A stretch of DNA of 64,000 bases from Microvirga sp. Mcv34 (GCF_024519725.1 NZ_JALJRK010000014.1:33986-97985); one strand, 5' to 3'. Shown: positions 41,459 to 50,107, counted from the stretch's first letter. The notes: generated by a model from the sequence alone, not told the origin. A program made the numbers and translations.

Positions 41459-41737
41459 ATGAATAAAGGCGAGCTCGTTGCGGCCGTCGCCGACAAGGTG
41501 GGCCTTTCGCGTGGCCAGGCTGGTGACGCGATCGACGCCGCCATCGAGGCGATCACCGGCGCCCTGAAGAAGGGCGACGAAGTCAAGATCGTCGGTTTCG
41601 GCACGTTTGTTGTGACCAACCGCGCTGCCGGCGAGGCGCGCAACCCGCGCACCGGCGAGAAGGTCAAGGTTCCCGCTTCCAAGACCCCGAAGTTCCGCGC
41701 CGGTGCGGGCCTGAAGGACGCTGTCAACGCGAAGTAA
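41459..41737 (+). CDS. hupB: DNA-binding protein HU
   Basis: Histone-like dimer that bends and packs DNA. The 92-residue protein has MNKGELVAAVADKVGLSRGQ, FVVTNRAAGEARNPRTGEKV cut from the DNA-binding arm, and the arm signature GFGTF. The start is ATG 41459, 8 bases after GGAGG; ATG 41453 would sit only 2 bases from the ribosome-binding site. It lies downstream of lon as its own unit, and a terminator follows at 41859. Confidence 0.96.
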   Translation: MNKGELVAAVADKVGLSRGQAGDAIDAAIEAITGALKKGDEVKIVGFGTFVVTNRAAGEARNPRTGEKVKVPASKTPKFRAGAGLKDAVNAK

Positions 41738-41762
41738 TCGCGTCTACGCCTGCCCGGGCACC

Positions 41763-41859
41763 GAACGCAAAAACGAGAACCGGTTTTGCGGGTCAGCATG
41801 CGGGGTAAACAATCGGAGAGCATCTGACGTGCGTGTGAATTCACGTCTGATGCGCTAAA
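41763..41859 (-). repeat. Dispersed intergenic repeat, copy 2 (RIME-like)
   Basis: Read on the minus strand it starts TTTAGCGCATCAGACGTGAA, matching the first 20 bases of the element at 12135 with two differences. It ends CGCAAAACCGGTTC, a short spacer and TTTTGCGTTCG, matching the end of that copy. The middle part differs. A GTGAATTCAC core lies inside a further palindrome. It lies between hupB and its terminator. Confidence 0.7.
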
Positions 41860-41898
41860 GAGGGCCGACGACGCTTGCGTTGTTGGCCTTCTCTTTTT
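41859..41898 (+). terminator. Rho-independent terminator of hupB
   Basis: AGAGGGCCGACGACGC pairs with GCGTTGTTGGCCTTCTCT, with G-T wobbles, and is followed by TTTTT. It lies 120 bases past the hupB stop because the repeat sits between. Confidence 0.85.
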
Positions 41899-41912
41899 AT
41901 GTCAGGTCCATC

Positions 41913-41988
41913 GGGCGGTTAGCTCAGTTGGTAGAGCTTCGGTTTTACACACCGCAGGTCGGGGGTTCGAGTCCCTCACCGCCCACCA
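41913..41988 (+). tRNA. tRNA-Val (UAC)
   Basis: A 76-base cloverleaf with encoded CCA: acceptor GGGCGGT/ACCGCCC, D arm AGCTCAGTTGGTAGAGC, anticodon loop TTTACAC (anticodon TAC), T arm GGGGGTTCGAGTCCCTC. The first pair of the anticodon stem is mismatched (T with C). It lies just after the hupB terminator. Confidence 0.95.
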
Positions 41989-42026
41989 TTTTGCAGAATA
42001 GCTCCGAGCCTTGATCGAGCTCGCTG

Positions 42027-42608
42027 TCACGGCGAGCGGCTTCTCTCGCTCTCGGTGAGCCGGTCTAGCACCTTCTCGGGCGCGACGTGGCGCTCCAGTT
42101 CCTCCAGTTCCGGATCGTTCGCTTCCCTGATGCCGAGATGAGCGGCAATGGCACGGGTCAGGGTCAGCAGGCGCGTGATCTCATGCTCGGAGAGCAGATT
42201 GGTCTGGAGATCCAGTTCGGCGCGCCGGTCCGCCTCAGCGGCGGCTCGGTTCTGGCTGATCAGCACGAAGGTTGAGAGGAAGATCGCCTCGACGGAAGCA
42301 AAGGTCGCGAGGATGACGAAAGTCGGGTCGAAGACCGGGATACCTGGGACAATCCCGAGATTGATTGCGACCCAGCCTGCCACCAGCACCAGATGCACAT
42401 AGACGAAGGCCATGCTGCCGGAGAAGCGTGTGATGAGTTCCGCTATCCGATCCTGCAGGCTCGCTTTCCGCTCGTCTTCGCGTCGCTTGTGATGCAGGGC
42501 GTCGATATTGCGCTCGAGGACGGACGCCAGGACGTTGGGCTCGATGGGAGGGGCGCTCGGGCTGGGGCGCTCCTCCTCCGCTCTGGACACGGACTGGGTT
42601 TCCTTCAC
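42027..42608 (-). CDS. DUF1003 membrane protein
   Basis: Two-pass inner-membrane protein, 193 residues from a GTG start. The N-terminal soluble part is charged (RNIDALHHKRREDERKASLQDRIAELITRFSGS). Two membrane segments follow (FVYVHLVLVAGWVAINLG and FVILATFASVEAIFLSTFVLI), then SQNRAAAEADRRAELDLQTNLL, the hallmark of DUF1003. Function is unknown. GTG 42608 has AAGGAC upstream; the frame extends further without a conserved start. Confidence 0.85.
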   Translation of the reverse strand: MKETQSVSRAEEERPSPSAPPIEPNVLASVLERNIDALHHKRREDERKASLQDRIAELITRFSGSMAFVYVHLVLVAGWVAINLGIVPGIPVFDPTFVILATFASVEAIFLSTFVLISQNRAAAEADRRAELDLQTNLLSEHEITRLLTLTRAIAAHLGIREANDPELEELERHVAPEKVLDRLTESERSRSP

Positions 42609-42942
42609 GGCAATGTCCTTCGCTCCAGCCCCTACGGCTGGATAAGAACGGCCTTCGCTTCGAAGAAGTTCATCTCTCCATAGCGCCGATTCCCCGGGAC
42701 ATGCCGATTGGGCCGGAACGCCGCACCCATGCCGATGAAACATACCGGTTTGGCGTTAGTTGGGGAATGATCCCCCAAGGATTGCTCCTGAGACTCACCC
42801 GCTCCAGCCCCGGTTAGGGCGGGTTTTTCGTTCCTTTCGGCCGCGGATCGATCCTGGGCACGACCCGCCGGCGATGAAGGTTCGACAGCAAAAAGCCGGC
42901 CTTGCGGCCGGCTCATACAAGCTTTGAGCTTAAAGAAGTAAA
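42609..42942. other. Intergenic region between DUF1003 gene and tRNA-Pro
   Basis: 334 bases with no credible gene. It contains an inverted repeat TTGGGG/CCCCCAA near 42760, an ACCC...GGGT hairpin with an inner GCCC/GGGC stem (about 42797-42824) followed by a T-run on the plus strand, and the tRNA-Pro terminator. The plus-strand hairpin has no plus-strand gene upstream nearer than tRNA-Val. Confidence 0.5.
42889..42913 (-). terminator. Rho-independent terminator of tRNA-Pro
   Basis: On the minus strand AGCCGGCC and GGCCGGCT form an 8-bp perfect stem with a GCAA loop, followed by TTTTTGCTG. It lies 30 bases past the tRNA 3' end. Confidence 0.88.
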
Positions 42943-43020
42943 TGGTCGGAGCGAGAGGATTTGAACCTCCGACCCCTAGTCCCCCAGACTAGTGCGCTAA
43001 CCGGGCTGCGCTACGCTCCG
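42943..43020 (-). tRNA. tRNA-Pro (GGG)
   Basis: A 78-base cloverleaf on the minus strand with encoded CCA: acceptor CGGAGCG/CGCTCCG, D arm GCGCAGCCCGGTTAGCGC, anticodon stem CTAGT/ACTAG with loop CTGGGGG (anticodon GGG), T arm GGAGGTTCAAATCCTC. Confidence 0.96.
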
Positions 43021-43161
43021 ACTGCCGAAAGGCTTGGTTCCTCTAACTTTTAACGGGCGCTCGCGCAACCCCTGAAATCACATGCGGGGTGGAAAGTCGC
43101 GGCCGCCGATCCTCCGGGGTCCGGGTCTCCTGTCCTCGGCGGAGGCCAGCGTCGGGAATGT

Positions 43162-43377
43162 CTATGGGCGTGGATCCGTCCAGTCCTCGATCGCCTGCTT
43201 CAGGCCCTCAGGGAGATCGAACGCCGTTTCGATGCCGGACGGGGTGTCCGAGGAGGCAAGCTCGGACAAGAATGCCCGATATCTCTCGGTCTTCTCCTGG
43301 GTCGCGTCGAAGCCTTCCGCCGGTGTATCGTCCGGCAGGCCGGAGAAGAGGCAAAGCAGTGCGAGGATGGCGCGCAT
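43162..43377 (-). CDS. Small hypothetical protein with signal-like N-terminus
   Basis: 71 residues, start ATG 43377, MRAILALLCLFSGLPDD. The hydrophobic start is short and could be a signal peptide or anchor. The rest is acidic (FDATQEKTERYRAFLSEL, GIETAFDLPEGLKQAIEDW) and looks helical. No family was recognised. Overlapping plus-strand frames in this stretch have arginine/serine-rich content typical of shadows, so the minus-strand reading is preferred. It is upstream of and co-directional with tRNA-Pro, 142 bases away. Confidence 0.45.
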   Translation of the reverse strand: MRAILALLCLFSGLPDDTPAEGFDATQEKTERYRAFLSELASSDTPSGIETAFDLPEGLKQAIEDWTDPRP

Positions 43378-43535
43378 GTTTCGTCCCGTTTGGTTGACGC
43401 TAAGGAAGTGCGGCCAAGGTGGCATTTTCACGGCAAGTCAGGCGTGCGCCAAGACACGTCATCGCCGTTGCCGACATATCGGACGAGACGGAAGCTTAAC
43501 CATTCCCGCGAAGAAGAGTAGGTTATAACGCCGGG

Positions 43536-43665
43536 AAAGGATATGAATTTTCCTGAGAGCGTCCCACGGCGCCCCCAGTGCCACGGCGCTCTCGGCAACC
43601 GCTCATTGCGCTTGCTTCACTCCTGCGTTGTTGCGCAAGACCCCGCCTCCGTGCGGGGCTTTTTG
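43536..43665 (+). ncRNA. Candidate small RNA with intrinsic terminator
   Basis: About 130 bases on the plus strand with no plus-strand gene upstream. A TATAAC-like -10 lies at 43524-43529. A stem GAGAGCG (43555-43561)/CGCTCTC (43587-43593) is followed by a single-stranded region and a terminator CCCCGC-loop-GCGGGG (43641-43658) with TTTTT. The terminator loop carries CTCC, an anti-Shine-Dalgarno-like run seen in several alphaproteobacterial sRNAs. It did not match any RNA family I can recall. The hairpin could instead end the minus-strand LprI-like gene, but the T-run is on the plus strand. Confidence 0.45.
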
Positions 43666-43674
43666 TTGATGGGC

Positions 43675-44028
43675 TCAGAAGGGACCGCGCTTGGCCAAGG
43701 CCTCGAATCCGCTTCTCAGCTGCTGCACCCGTTCCTCGTAGGCTTTCCCCAGGCATGCCCGATCGCTGCCACAGGCTTCGCGCTGCTTGAGCCAGGCGAC
43801 CTGCGCGTCCTCCATGTCGCCGCGGGCGCCCATGCCCAGCAGGGGCTTGAGCTGCGTGTAAAGGACGGCCATCTCAACATCCTGGTCGTTCAGCGCCCGA
43901 TCGGCGCAGATCGCCTTCTCGTCGGCCTTCTCGGACTTGGCGCAATCGAAGCTCGCGGCCTGGACGGGCTGCCATCCGGCCGCCAGGGCGAGCGCCAGGC
44001 TCGCAAGGCAGAACGAATTTCCTCTCAT
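43675..44028 (-). CDS. LprI/DUF1311-family secreted protein
   Basis: Exported protein of 117 residues. The signal peptide MRGNSFCLASLALALAAGW ends at VQA, and mature ASFDCAKSEKADEKAICADRALNDQDVEMAVLY carries the DUF1311 pattern, with paired cysteines again in REACGSDRACLGKAYEERV. Members of the family (LprI of mycobacteria inhibits lysozyme) have few known functions; a lysozyme-inhibitor role here is only a guess. ATG 44028 follows GAGGAAAG. Confidence 0.8.
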   Translation of the reverse strand: MRGNSFCLASLALALAAGWQPVQAASFDCAKSEKADEKAICADRALNDQDVEMAVLYTQLKPLLGMGARGDMEDAQVAWLKQREACGSDRACLGKAYEERVQQLRSGFEALAKRGPF

Positions 44029-44143
44029 GGCGGCTTTCCTCACAAGAACTTAAGCTGGAGGAAGAACGGTTCCTGTCCCTGGAGGCTCCATGGAGGTCGG
44101 GCCGTTTCCGAAACAGCCTTAACAATACGTAAGCGAGGACCGC

Positions 44144-44800
44144 TCAGCGGCGCAGGGCCGAGGCGTCGCCTGACAAGGCGAGGCGAAGGCCAAGCCCCAC
44201 CATGATGAGCCCGGCGCATCTCTCCTGCCAGGCGATCAGGCCTGGACGCCGGGCGAGCCACTCGCCGATCGTTCCAGTCCCGACCGCCACGGCGCCGAGG
44301 ATGAAGAAGCCCGAAATCTTCTGCACGCCACCTAGGAACAGCAGCTGGGCCGTCACAGGCCATCCGTTGCCCGGATCGACAAATTGCGGAAGGAAGGCGA
44401 GCATGAACACCATCGCCTTCGGGTTGGTCAGGTTGTTGATCATGCCCTGCCGCATGGCGGCGAGGTCCGAGACGGGTTGCGGGGCCTTGCGGACGAGGCG
44501 GTGAGGACCGAACGAGCCAATCAGAAGCTTGGCGCCGAGCCACACCAGATAGACGGCACCTGCCCACCGCAGCACCTCGAAGGCGAGGGGCGAGGCCTTG
44601 ATCAGGGATGTGACGCCTAGCGCCAGGAGGGGCAGCTGGACGAGACCGGCCAGCAAGGTCATGCCGATGGCCGTCAGGACGGCCGTTCGGCGGCCCTGAC
44701 CGACGCCACGGCTGAGCAGGAGGACCATATCAGGGCCGGGAGCGAGCTGGAGGGCCAAGACGGCGGCGTAGAAGGTGAGAAAAGTCGAAAGATCCGGCAT
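44144..44800 (-). CDS. LysE/RhtB-family amino-acid exporter
   Basis: Six-helix inner-membrane exporter of 218 residues. It has family blocks LQLAPGPDMVLLLSRGVGQGRRTAV and FGPHRLVRKA, then GMINNLTNPKAMVFMLAFLPQFV, typical of RhtB-like threonine/homoserine exporters. It follows a threonine dehydratase gene by 65 bases in the same direction, which supports a role in hydroxy-amino-acid balance. The ribosome-binding site is weak. Confidence 0.9.
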   Translation of the reverse strand: MPDLSTFLTFYAAVLALQLAPGPDMVLLLSRGVGQGRRTAVLTAIGMTLLAGLVQLPLLALGVTSLIKASPLAFEVLRWAGAVYLVWLGAKLLIGSFGPHRLVRKAPQPVSDLAAMRQGMINNLTNPKAMVFMLAFLPQFVDPGNGWPVTAQLLFLGGVQKISGFFILGAVAVGTGTIGEWLARRPGLIAWQERCAGLIMVGLGLRLALSGDASALRR

Positions 44801-44865
44801 GCTTTGGTCTCTGCGCAGCCCCAGCGCCCGCTCGGCCGGTGGGGCCGGGGCGACGGGACCTTAGT

Positions 44866-45831
44866 CTAGACGGATGGGCGGCGCCAAGCGTCGAGATCCT
44901 CCAAGGACAGGTTGGAGCCGCAGAGCACGAGGCCGATGACGCTGTCGTCTGGCAGGGAGTGAGCGACGGTTTCGGCGGCGGTCAGGACGCAGGCCGCGGC
45001 AGGCTCGCAAAGGAGCTTTTCCGTTTGGAGGAGCCAGCTCACGTCGGAGACGACCGGCTCGTCGTCCACAAGCAGGATCTCCTTCAGGAAAAGCTTGGCT
45101 GCCGCGACGGTGCGATGGGTGGCGAAGGGCGCCGCCAGAGTCCGGGCGATGGAGGTCGGGCGAATCGTCACCGGCTGATCCGCCTTGAGGGCTTCCGTCA
45201 TGGTCTGGGCGCCGGTCGGCTCCACGCCGTAGACGGTCAAGGATGGGCGCTTCGCCTTGAGGGCCGCCGCCACGCCGGACATGAAGCCACCGCCGCCGAT
45301 GGAGACGAATACGTGGGTCAGGTCCGGAATGTCCTCGAGGAACTCGAGGCCGAGCGTTCCGTGTCCGGCAATGATGGCCGGGTCGTCATAGGGATGCACG
45401 AAAAGCCGTCCCTGCCGCTGGTAATCCTCGGCCTTCGCGAAGGCCTCCGCCGCATCGTCGCAGAGCTCGACCTGGGCGCCGAACTTCGTTGTCAGGTCGA
45501 TGTTGAATCTGGCCGCCGTCTTGGGCATCAGCACGAGGGCATCGAGCCCGAGCGTTCCCGCCACGCGGGCGACCGCAATGGCGTGATTGCCGCCCGAAAC
45601 GGTCACGAGGCCACGGCCGCGCTCCTCGTCGGTCAACGTCAGTACCTTGTTGAAGACGCCCCTGACCTTGAACGAACCCGCGAGCTGCAGCGCTTCCATC
45701 TTCAACGCGGTGCGTCGGCCGAGCCGGGCTGAAACATCGGCGCTTTCGTAAGCCGGGGTGCGTCTCACCCGTCCCGCGATGCGGCTGCGGGCAGCTTCGA
45801 TGTCGGAAAGCGTCACGTCGAATGCTGTCAT
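44866..45831 (-). CDS. Threonine/serine dehydratase (PLP fold type II)
   Basis: Catabolic threonine ammonia-lyase-like enzyme, 321 residues, giving 2-oxobutyrate or pyruvate and ammonia. It has the PLP lysine in QLAGSFKVRG, TVSGGNHAIAVARVA, the phosphate loop SIGGGGFMSG, and LCGSNLSLEDL at the end. The C-terminal regulatory ACT domain of biosynthetic IlvA is absent. Related proteins include EutB and serine racemase, so substrate range is not certain. ATG 45831 gives the conserved N-terminus. It is divergent from the deacylase gene. Confidence 0.88.
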   Translation of the reverse strand: MTAFDVTLSDIEAARSRIAGRVRRTPAYESADVSARLGRRTALKMEALQLAGSFKVRGVFNKVLTLTDEERGRGLVTVSGGNHAIAVARVAGTLGLDALVLMPKTAARFNIDLTTKFGAQVELCDDAAEAFAKAEDYQRQGRLFVHPYDDPAIIAGHGTLGLEFLEDIPDLTHVFVSIGGGGFMSGVAAALKAKRPSLTVYGVEPTGAQTMTEALKADQPVTIRPTSIARTLAAPFATHRTVAAAKLFLKEILLVDDEPVVSDVSWLLQTEKLLCEPAAACVLTAAETVAHSLPDDSVIGLVLCGSNLSLEDLDAWRRPSV

Positions 45832-46111
45832 GGAATGTGTCCGTGGGAGGTGCGTTCGCGAGTGGAACGGATGAGCCGAGAAGGCGGGCGACGGGATCAT
45901 GCGAGCGACGTCGTTGCTTAGTCAACGGGCAGAGATCGAAATAAGCGCCGATAAAACCGGCTTGACCGCGGGCTCGATAGGATCGGATGCTTGCGCTTCT
46001 GCTCAAGAGCATCACATCCAAAAGTCGACTTGCGCCTTCCGCGACATCCGATGCTCAATCCCCCGAACAACGCATCGTCTGATCCGCACGATGCACAAGG
46101 AGTTGCGTCCG

Positions 46112-47266
46112 ATGTCCCTGTCACCTCGCGAAATGCTCGCGCGTCTGGTTGCCTTCCCGAGCGTTTCGACCAGCAGCAATCTCGACATCATCCATTTCTG
46201 TCGGGACTGGCTGAACAGCCATGGCGTCGAGAGCCGCATGGTCATGAGCCCGGAAGGAGACAAGGCGAATCTTTATGCCACCATAGGGCCACGGGTGGAG
46301 GGTGGCATCGTATTGTCGGGCCATACGGATGTGGTGCCGGTGGAAGGGCAGAACTGGTCCACCGATCCCTGGACGCTCACTGAAAAGAACGGTCGCCTGT
46401 ACGGTCGCGGCGCCACCGACATGAAAGGCTTCGACGCACTCGTGCTTGCGCTGGTGCCCGAGATGGTACGCGCGCCGCTCAAGAGGCCGATCCACATCGC
46501 CCTGTCCTATGATGAAGAGATCGCCTGTCGCGGCGCACCATCGATGGTGAAGGCGATGGCGGAGACTATCCCGGCGCCATCCGCTGTGATCGTCGGCGAG
46601 CCCACCCGGCACGCGGTGGTGACGGGCCACAAAGCCTCCGTGCAGCTGCGCACCCAGGTGACGGGTTACGCCGTCCATTCGAGCCGAATCGACCAGGGCG
46701 TGAGCGCCGTCATGAACGCGGCGCGCCTGATCGCCTGGCATGAAAACGTAATGGAGGAGAACCGGCGGAACGCGGATCCGACAAACCCGTTCGAGCCGCC
46801 TTACACGACGCTGCATTGCGGTATGATGGGGGGCGGCAATGCCGCCAACGTGGTCTCGTCCTCCGCGTGGTTCTTCAGCGACATACGGGCGATTCCAACG
46901 GAGAGCCCAATGGATTACCTCGCTCGCTACGAGGCTTATATCCGCGACGTTGTTGAACCCCGGATGAAGGCCATTGCCCCTGATACGGGCGTCTCCGTCG
47001 AGCTCATCGCCGAGGTGCCCGGTCTCCGGCCGGAGACCGACGGAGCGGCCGAGCGCCTGATGCGGCGCCTGACCGGAGACAACGGAACTCATGTGGTGTC
47101 CTACGGCACCGAGGCCGGTCTCTTCCAGCGCGTCGGCTGGTCGACGGTGGTCTGCGGGCCCGGCGACATCGCGCAGGCCCATCAGCCGGACGAGTACATC
47201 GAGGTCAGCGAGTTCCAGGCCGGGGAGGCGATCCTGCGCCGTCTGATCGGGGATCTCTGTGCCTAA
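46112..47266 (+). CDS. argE: Acetylornithine deacetylase-type M20 deacylase
   Basis: Dizinc amidohydrolase of 384 residues. Motifs: LSGHTDVVPVEGQNWSTDPW (first metal His), RGATDMKGFDA (bridging Asp), LSYDEEIACRGAPSM (catalytic and metal Glu), and the dimerisation domain after about residue 170. It is closest to ArgE, which deacetylates N-acetylornithine. With a peptide ABC transporter right after it, the in vivo substrate may be another acyl amino acid; gene symbol is by similarity. ATG 46112 sits 9 bases after AAGGAG; ATG 46091 is possible. Confidence 0.88.
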   Translation: MSLSPREMLARLVAFPSVSTSSNLDIIHFCRDWLNSHGVESRMVMSPEGDKANLYATIGPRVEGGIVLSGHTDVVPVEGQNWSTDPWTLTEKNGRLYGRGATDMKGFDALVLALVPEMVRAPLKRPIHIALSYDEEIACRGAPSMVKAMAETIPAPSAVIVGEPTRHAVVTGHKASVQLRTQVTGYAVHSSRIDQGVSAVMNAARLIAWHENVMEENRRNADPTNPFEPPYTTLHCGMMGGGNAANVVSSSAWFFSDIRAIPTESPMDYLARYEAYIRDVVEPRMKAIAPDTGVSVELIAEVPGLRPETDGAAERLMRRLTGDNGTHVVSYGTEAGLFQRVGWSTVVCGPGDIAQAHQPDEYIEVSEFQAGEAILRRLIGDLCA

Positions 47267-47416
47267 ATGCTGAGCAAGACGGTCCAAGTGAGGGCTAGAC
47301 CGTCGGCCACTTTCCTGCCTAACTTCATGCCCGAAGGAAGAAACAACGGGAAATCCGAGCTTCCGACAAAAGAACATCGCGCAAAGACGCGAGCCCCCAG
47401 AGGAGAATGACACATT

Positions 47417-49012
47417 ATGACGATCCGTTCGAAGTTTCTCGTCGCGGCCGTTGCAACGCTCATGGCTGGCGTTGCTGTTCCGGCGATGGCCGTGACCCTG
47501 CGCTACGCCAACCAGGGAGATCTGAAATCTCTCGATCCCTATACGGTCAATGAGACGACCACCAACGCCCATCTTGGCCATGTCTATGAGGGGCTGACGA
47601 GGCGCGGCAAGGATCTATCTATCCAGCCCAGCCTCGCCGAGCGCTGGGAGATCAGCGAGGATGGATTGAGCTGGCGCTTTTTCCTGCGCAAGGGCGTCAA
47701 GTTTCACAATGGCAATCCCTTCACCGCAGATGACGTGATCTTCTCGGCGGAGCGCGTGCGCGCGCAAGGCTCCAATTTCCAGACTCGCGTACCGACCAAT
47801 TCAGAGTGGGTGAAGGTTGACGACTATACCGTCGACGTGAAGCTCAAGTCCCCGAACCCGATCCTGAACTCCCAGTGGGATACCTGGTACATCCTGGATA
47901 AGGAATGGGCCGAGGCGAACAATGCCGTATCGCCGACACCCGCGGCCGCAACGACGCCGAGCTATGCGTCCCTCAATGCCAACGGCACGGGTCCCTTCAA
48001 GATCGAAAGCCATCAGCCGGGCGTGAAGACCGTCTTCAAAGCCAACAAGGAATGGTGGGACAAAGCCGAGCACAACCTCGACGAGATCGTCTTCACGCCA
48101 ATCGGTTCGGATGCCACACGCGTCGCCGCGCTGCTCTCCGGCGAGGTGGACGTGATCGAGCCCGTTCCGCTGCAGGACATTCAGCGGGTCAACAGCAGCG
48201 CGAATGCGAAGGTGCTGTCCGGGCCCGAGCTGCGTACGATCTTCCTGGGAATGGATCAGACGCGCGACGAGCTGTTGTTCTCGAATGTCAAAGGAAAGAA
48301 CCCGTTCAAGGACAAGCGTGTCCGCGAGGCCTTCTACAAGGCGATCGACATCGAAACCATCAAATCGCGTGTCATGCGCGGCATGTCCACGCCTTCCGCT
48401 CTCATGATCGCGCCGGACCTCTTCACTTACTCGAAGGATTTCGTGCGTCCGAAGTATGATATCGAAGGCGCCAAAAAGCTGCTTGCAGATGCGGGCTACC
48501 CGAACGGCTTCGAAATTGGGATGGACTGCCCGAACGACCGCTACGTCAACGACGAAGCGATCTGTCAGGCCGTCGTCAGCATGCTGGCACGCGCCGGCGT
48601 CAAGGTGAACCTGATGGCCCAACCGAAGGCTCAGTACTTCGGAAAGGTGCTGAAGTCGGGCAACTACAACACCTCCTTCTATCTGCTTGGATGGACGCCG
48701 GGCACGTTCGACAGCCACAACGTGCTGCATGATATCGAAGGCTGCCGCGACAATCCGCAATCGTCCCGCGGCGAGTCGAACCTCGGCAACTTCTGCAACA
48801 AGAAGCACGATGAACTGACGGACAAGATCCTGGTCGAAAGCAACAAGGAGAAGCGCGACCAGATGATCAAGGAGGCCTTCCAGATCACCTTTGACGAGTA
48901 TGGCTACATCCCGCTGCATCAGCAGGCGCTGGCTTGGGGCGTATCCAACAAGGTGAAGCTCAGCCAGCGGGCTGACAACTCGGTACTGCTGTATTGGGCC
49001 ACGAAAGAGTAA
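47417..49012 (+). CDS. Peptide ABC transporter substrate-binding protein (SBP_bac_5)
   Basis: Periplasmic binding protein of 531 residues for dipeptides or similar solutes. The signal peptide MTIRSKFLVAAVATLMAGVAV ends in AMA, and mature VTLRYANQGDLKSLDPYTVNE shows the family start. HVYEGLTRRGKDLSIQPSLAERW and VKFHNGNPFTADDVIFSAERV, each shortened here, are family-5 motifs. AGAGGAG precedes the ATG. It heads a five-gene transporter operon. The substrate cannot be read from sequence. Confidence 0.93.
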   Translation: MTIRSKFLVAAVATLMAGVAVPAMAVTLRYANQGDLKSLDPYTVNETTTNAHLGHVYEGLTRRGKDLSIQPSLAERWEISEDGLSWRFFLRKGVKFHNGNPFTADDVIFSAERVRAQGSNFQTRVPTNSEWVKVDDYTVDVKLKSPNPILNSQWDTWYILDKEWAEANNAVSPTPAAATTPSYASLNANGTGPFKIESHQPGVKTVFKANKEWWDKAEHNLDEIVFTPIGSDATRVAALLSGEVDVIEPVPLQDIQRVNSSANAKVLSGPELRTIFLGMDQTRDELLFSNVKGKNPFKDKRVREAFYKAIDIETIKSRVMRGMSTPSALMIAPDLFTYSKDFVRPKYDIEGAKKLLADAGYPNGFEIGMDCPNDRYVNDEAICQAVVSMLARAGVKVNLMAQPKAQYFGKVLKSGNYNTSFYLLGWTPGTFDSHNVLHDIEGCRDNPQSSRGESNLGNFCNKKHDELTDKILVESNKEKRDQMIKEAFQITFDEYGYIPLHQQALAWGVSNKVKLSQRADNSVLLYWATKE

Positions 49013-49116
49013 TGCGCGCCTGATCGCTCGTCCCGGGCAGGGTGCTGCCCGGGACAATTCCTTATGAGGTCTTCGGTGAGGGTTTCGCCGGAGCCTGTGC
49101 GATCAAGAGATTGTCA

Positions 49117-50097
49117 ATGTTCGCTTTTATTATCCGACGCGCCCTTCAGGCCATCGGTGTGCTTTTCGCCGTCGGGATCATTTCGTTTGCGATGTTCCGC
49201 TTTGCAGGCGATCCGGTCAATCAGATCGTCTCGCTCGATACACCGGCCGCAGAGAGGGAGCAGGTCCGTCGGTCCCTCGGTCTCGACGACCCCGTGCCAT
49301 TGCAGTTCGTCCATTATCTGGCCAAGGCCGCACAAGGCGATTTCGGGGTTTCCTATCAGTTCCGGCAGCCTGTGGCTGATCTCTTGGCCGAGCGCATGCC
49401 GGCGACGCTCGAGCTGGCTTTGTGCGCCACACTGTTCGCCACCGGATTCGGCGTGCTGATGGGTGTCTATTCGGGGCTGAAGCGGGACAGTTTGCTTGCG
49501 AAGGTGTTCCAGACCGTCTCCCTTGTCGGCATCTCACTTCCGACCTTTCTGATCGGCATTCTGCTCATCTATCTCTTCTCGGTCACGCTCGGATGGCTGC
49601 CGTCCTACGGGCGTGGCGACACCGTGAAGATCGGCTGGTGGTCGACCGGGCTTCTCACCCTGTCGGGCCTGAAGGCGCTCATCATGCCGTCGATCACGCT
49701 AGGTCTGTTTCAGATGACGCTGATCATGCGCATCGTTCGGGCCGAGATGTTGGAGGTGTTGCGCACCGACTATATCAAGTTCGCGCGGGCGAGGGGGCTG
49801 ACGACCCGGGCGATCCATTTTGGACATGCACTCAAGAACACCCTGGTGCCTGTCATCACCATCGTGGGCCTGCAGTTCGGCTCTGTGATCGCCTTCGCGA
49901 TCATCACGGAGACCGTGTTCCAGTGGCCGGGCATGGGCCTGCTGTTCGTCCAGGCCGTGCAGAACGTCGATATCCCGATCATGGCTGCCTACCTGATGCT
50001 CGTGGCGCTCATCTTCGTGGCGATCAATCTCGCGGTCGATATCCTCTACACCATCGTCGATCCTCGCCTGAGGACGTCGATCCGGCAGCCGGCCTGA
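49117..50097 (+). CDS. Peptide ABC transporter permease, DppB type
   Basis: First inner-membrane permease, 326 residues, six membrane segments. It shows FIIRRALQAIGVLF at the start, FRFAGDPVNQIVSLDTPAAER in the first periplasmic loop, LGWLPSYGRG, and the EAA cytoplasmic loop YIKFARARGLTTRAIHFGHALKN that docks to the ATPase. The first residues upstream of ATG 49117 are not conserved. The gene is 104 bases after the binding protein and 10 before the second permease. Confidence 0.94.
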   Translation: MFAFIIRRALQAIGVLFAVGIISFAMFRFAGDPVNQIVSLDTPAAEREQVRRSLGLDDPVPLQFVHYLAKAAQGDFGVSYQFRQPVADLLAERMPATLELALCATLFATGFGVLMGVYSGLKRDSLLAKVFQTVSLVGISLPTFLIGILLIYLFSVTLGWLPSYGRGDTVKIGWWSTGLLTLSGLKALIMPSITLGLFQMTLIMRIVRAEMLEVLRTDYIKFARARGLTTRAIHFGHALKNTLVPVITIVGLQFGSVIAFAIITETVFQWPGMGLLFVQAVQNVDIPIMAAYLMLVALIFVAINLAVDILYTIVDPRLRTSIRQPA

Positions 50098-50107
50098 GGA
50101 GGCAGAG

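Noticed and set aside
39994..41844. 616-residue frame antisense to lon and hupB
   Set aside because: It spans two real genes, a terminator and a repeat, so it cannot be a conserved protein.
43543..44205. 220-residue plus-strand frame near the candidate small RNA
   Set aside because: Its main part is antisense to the LprI-like gene, and the intrinsic terminator at 43641-43664 would stop transcription inside it.
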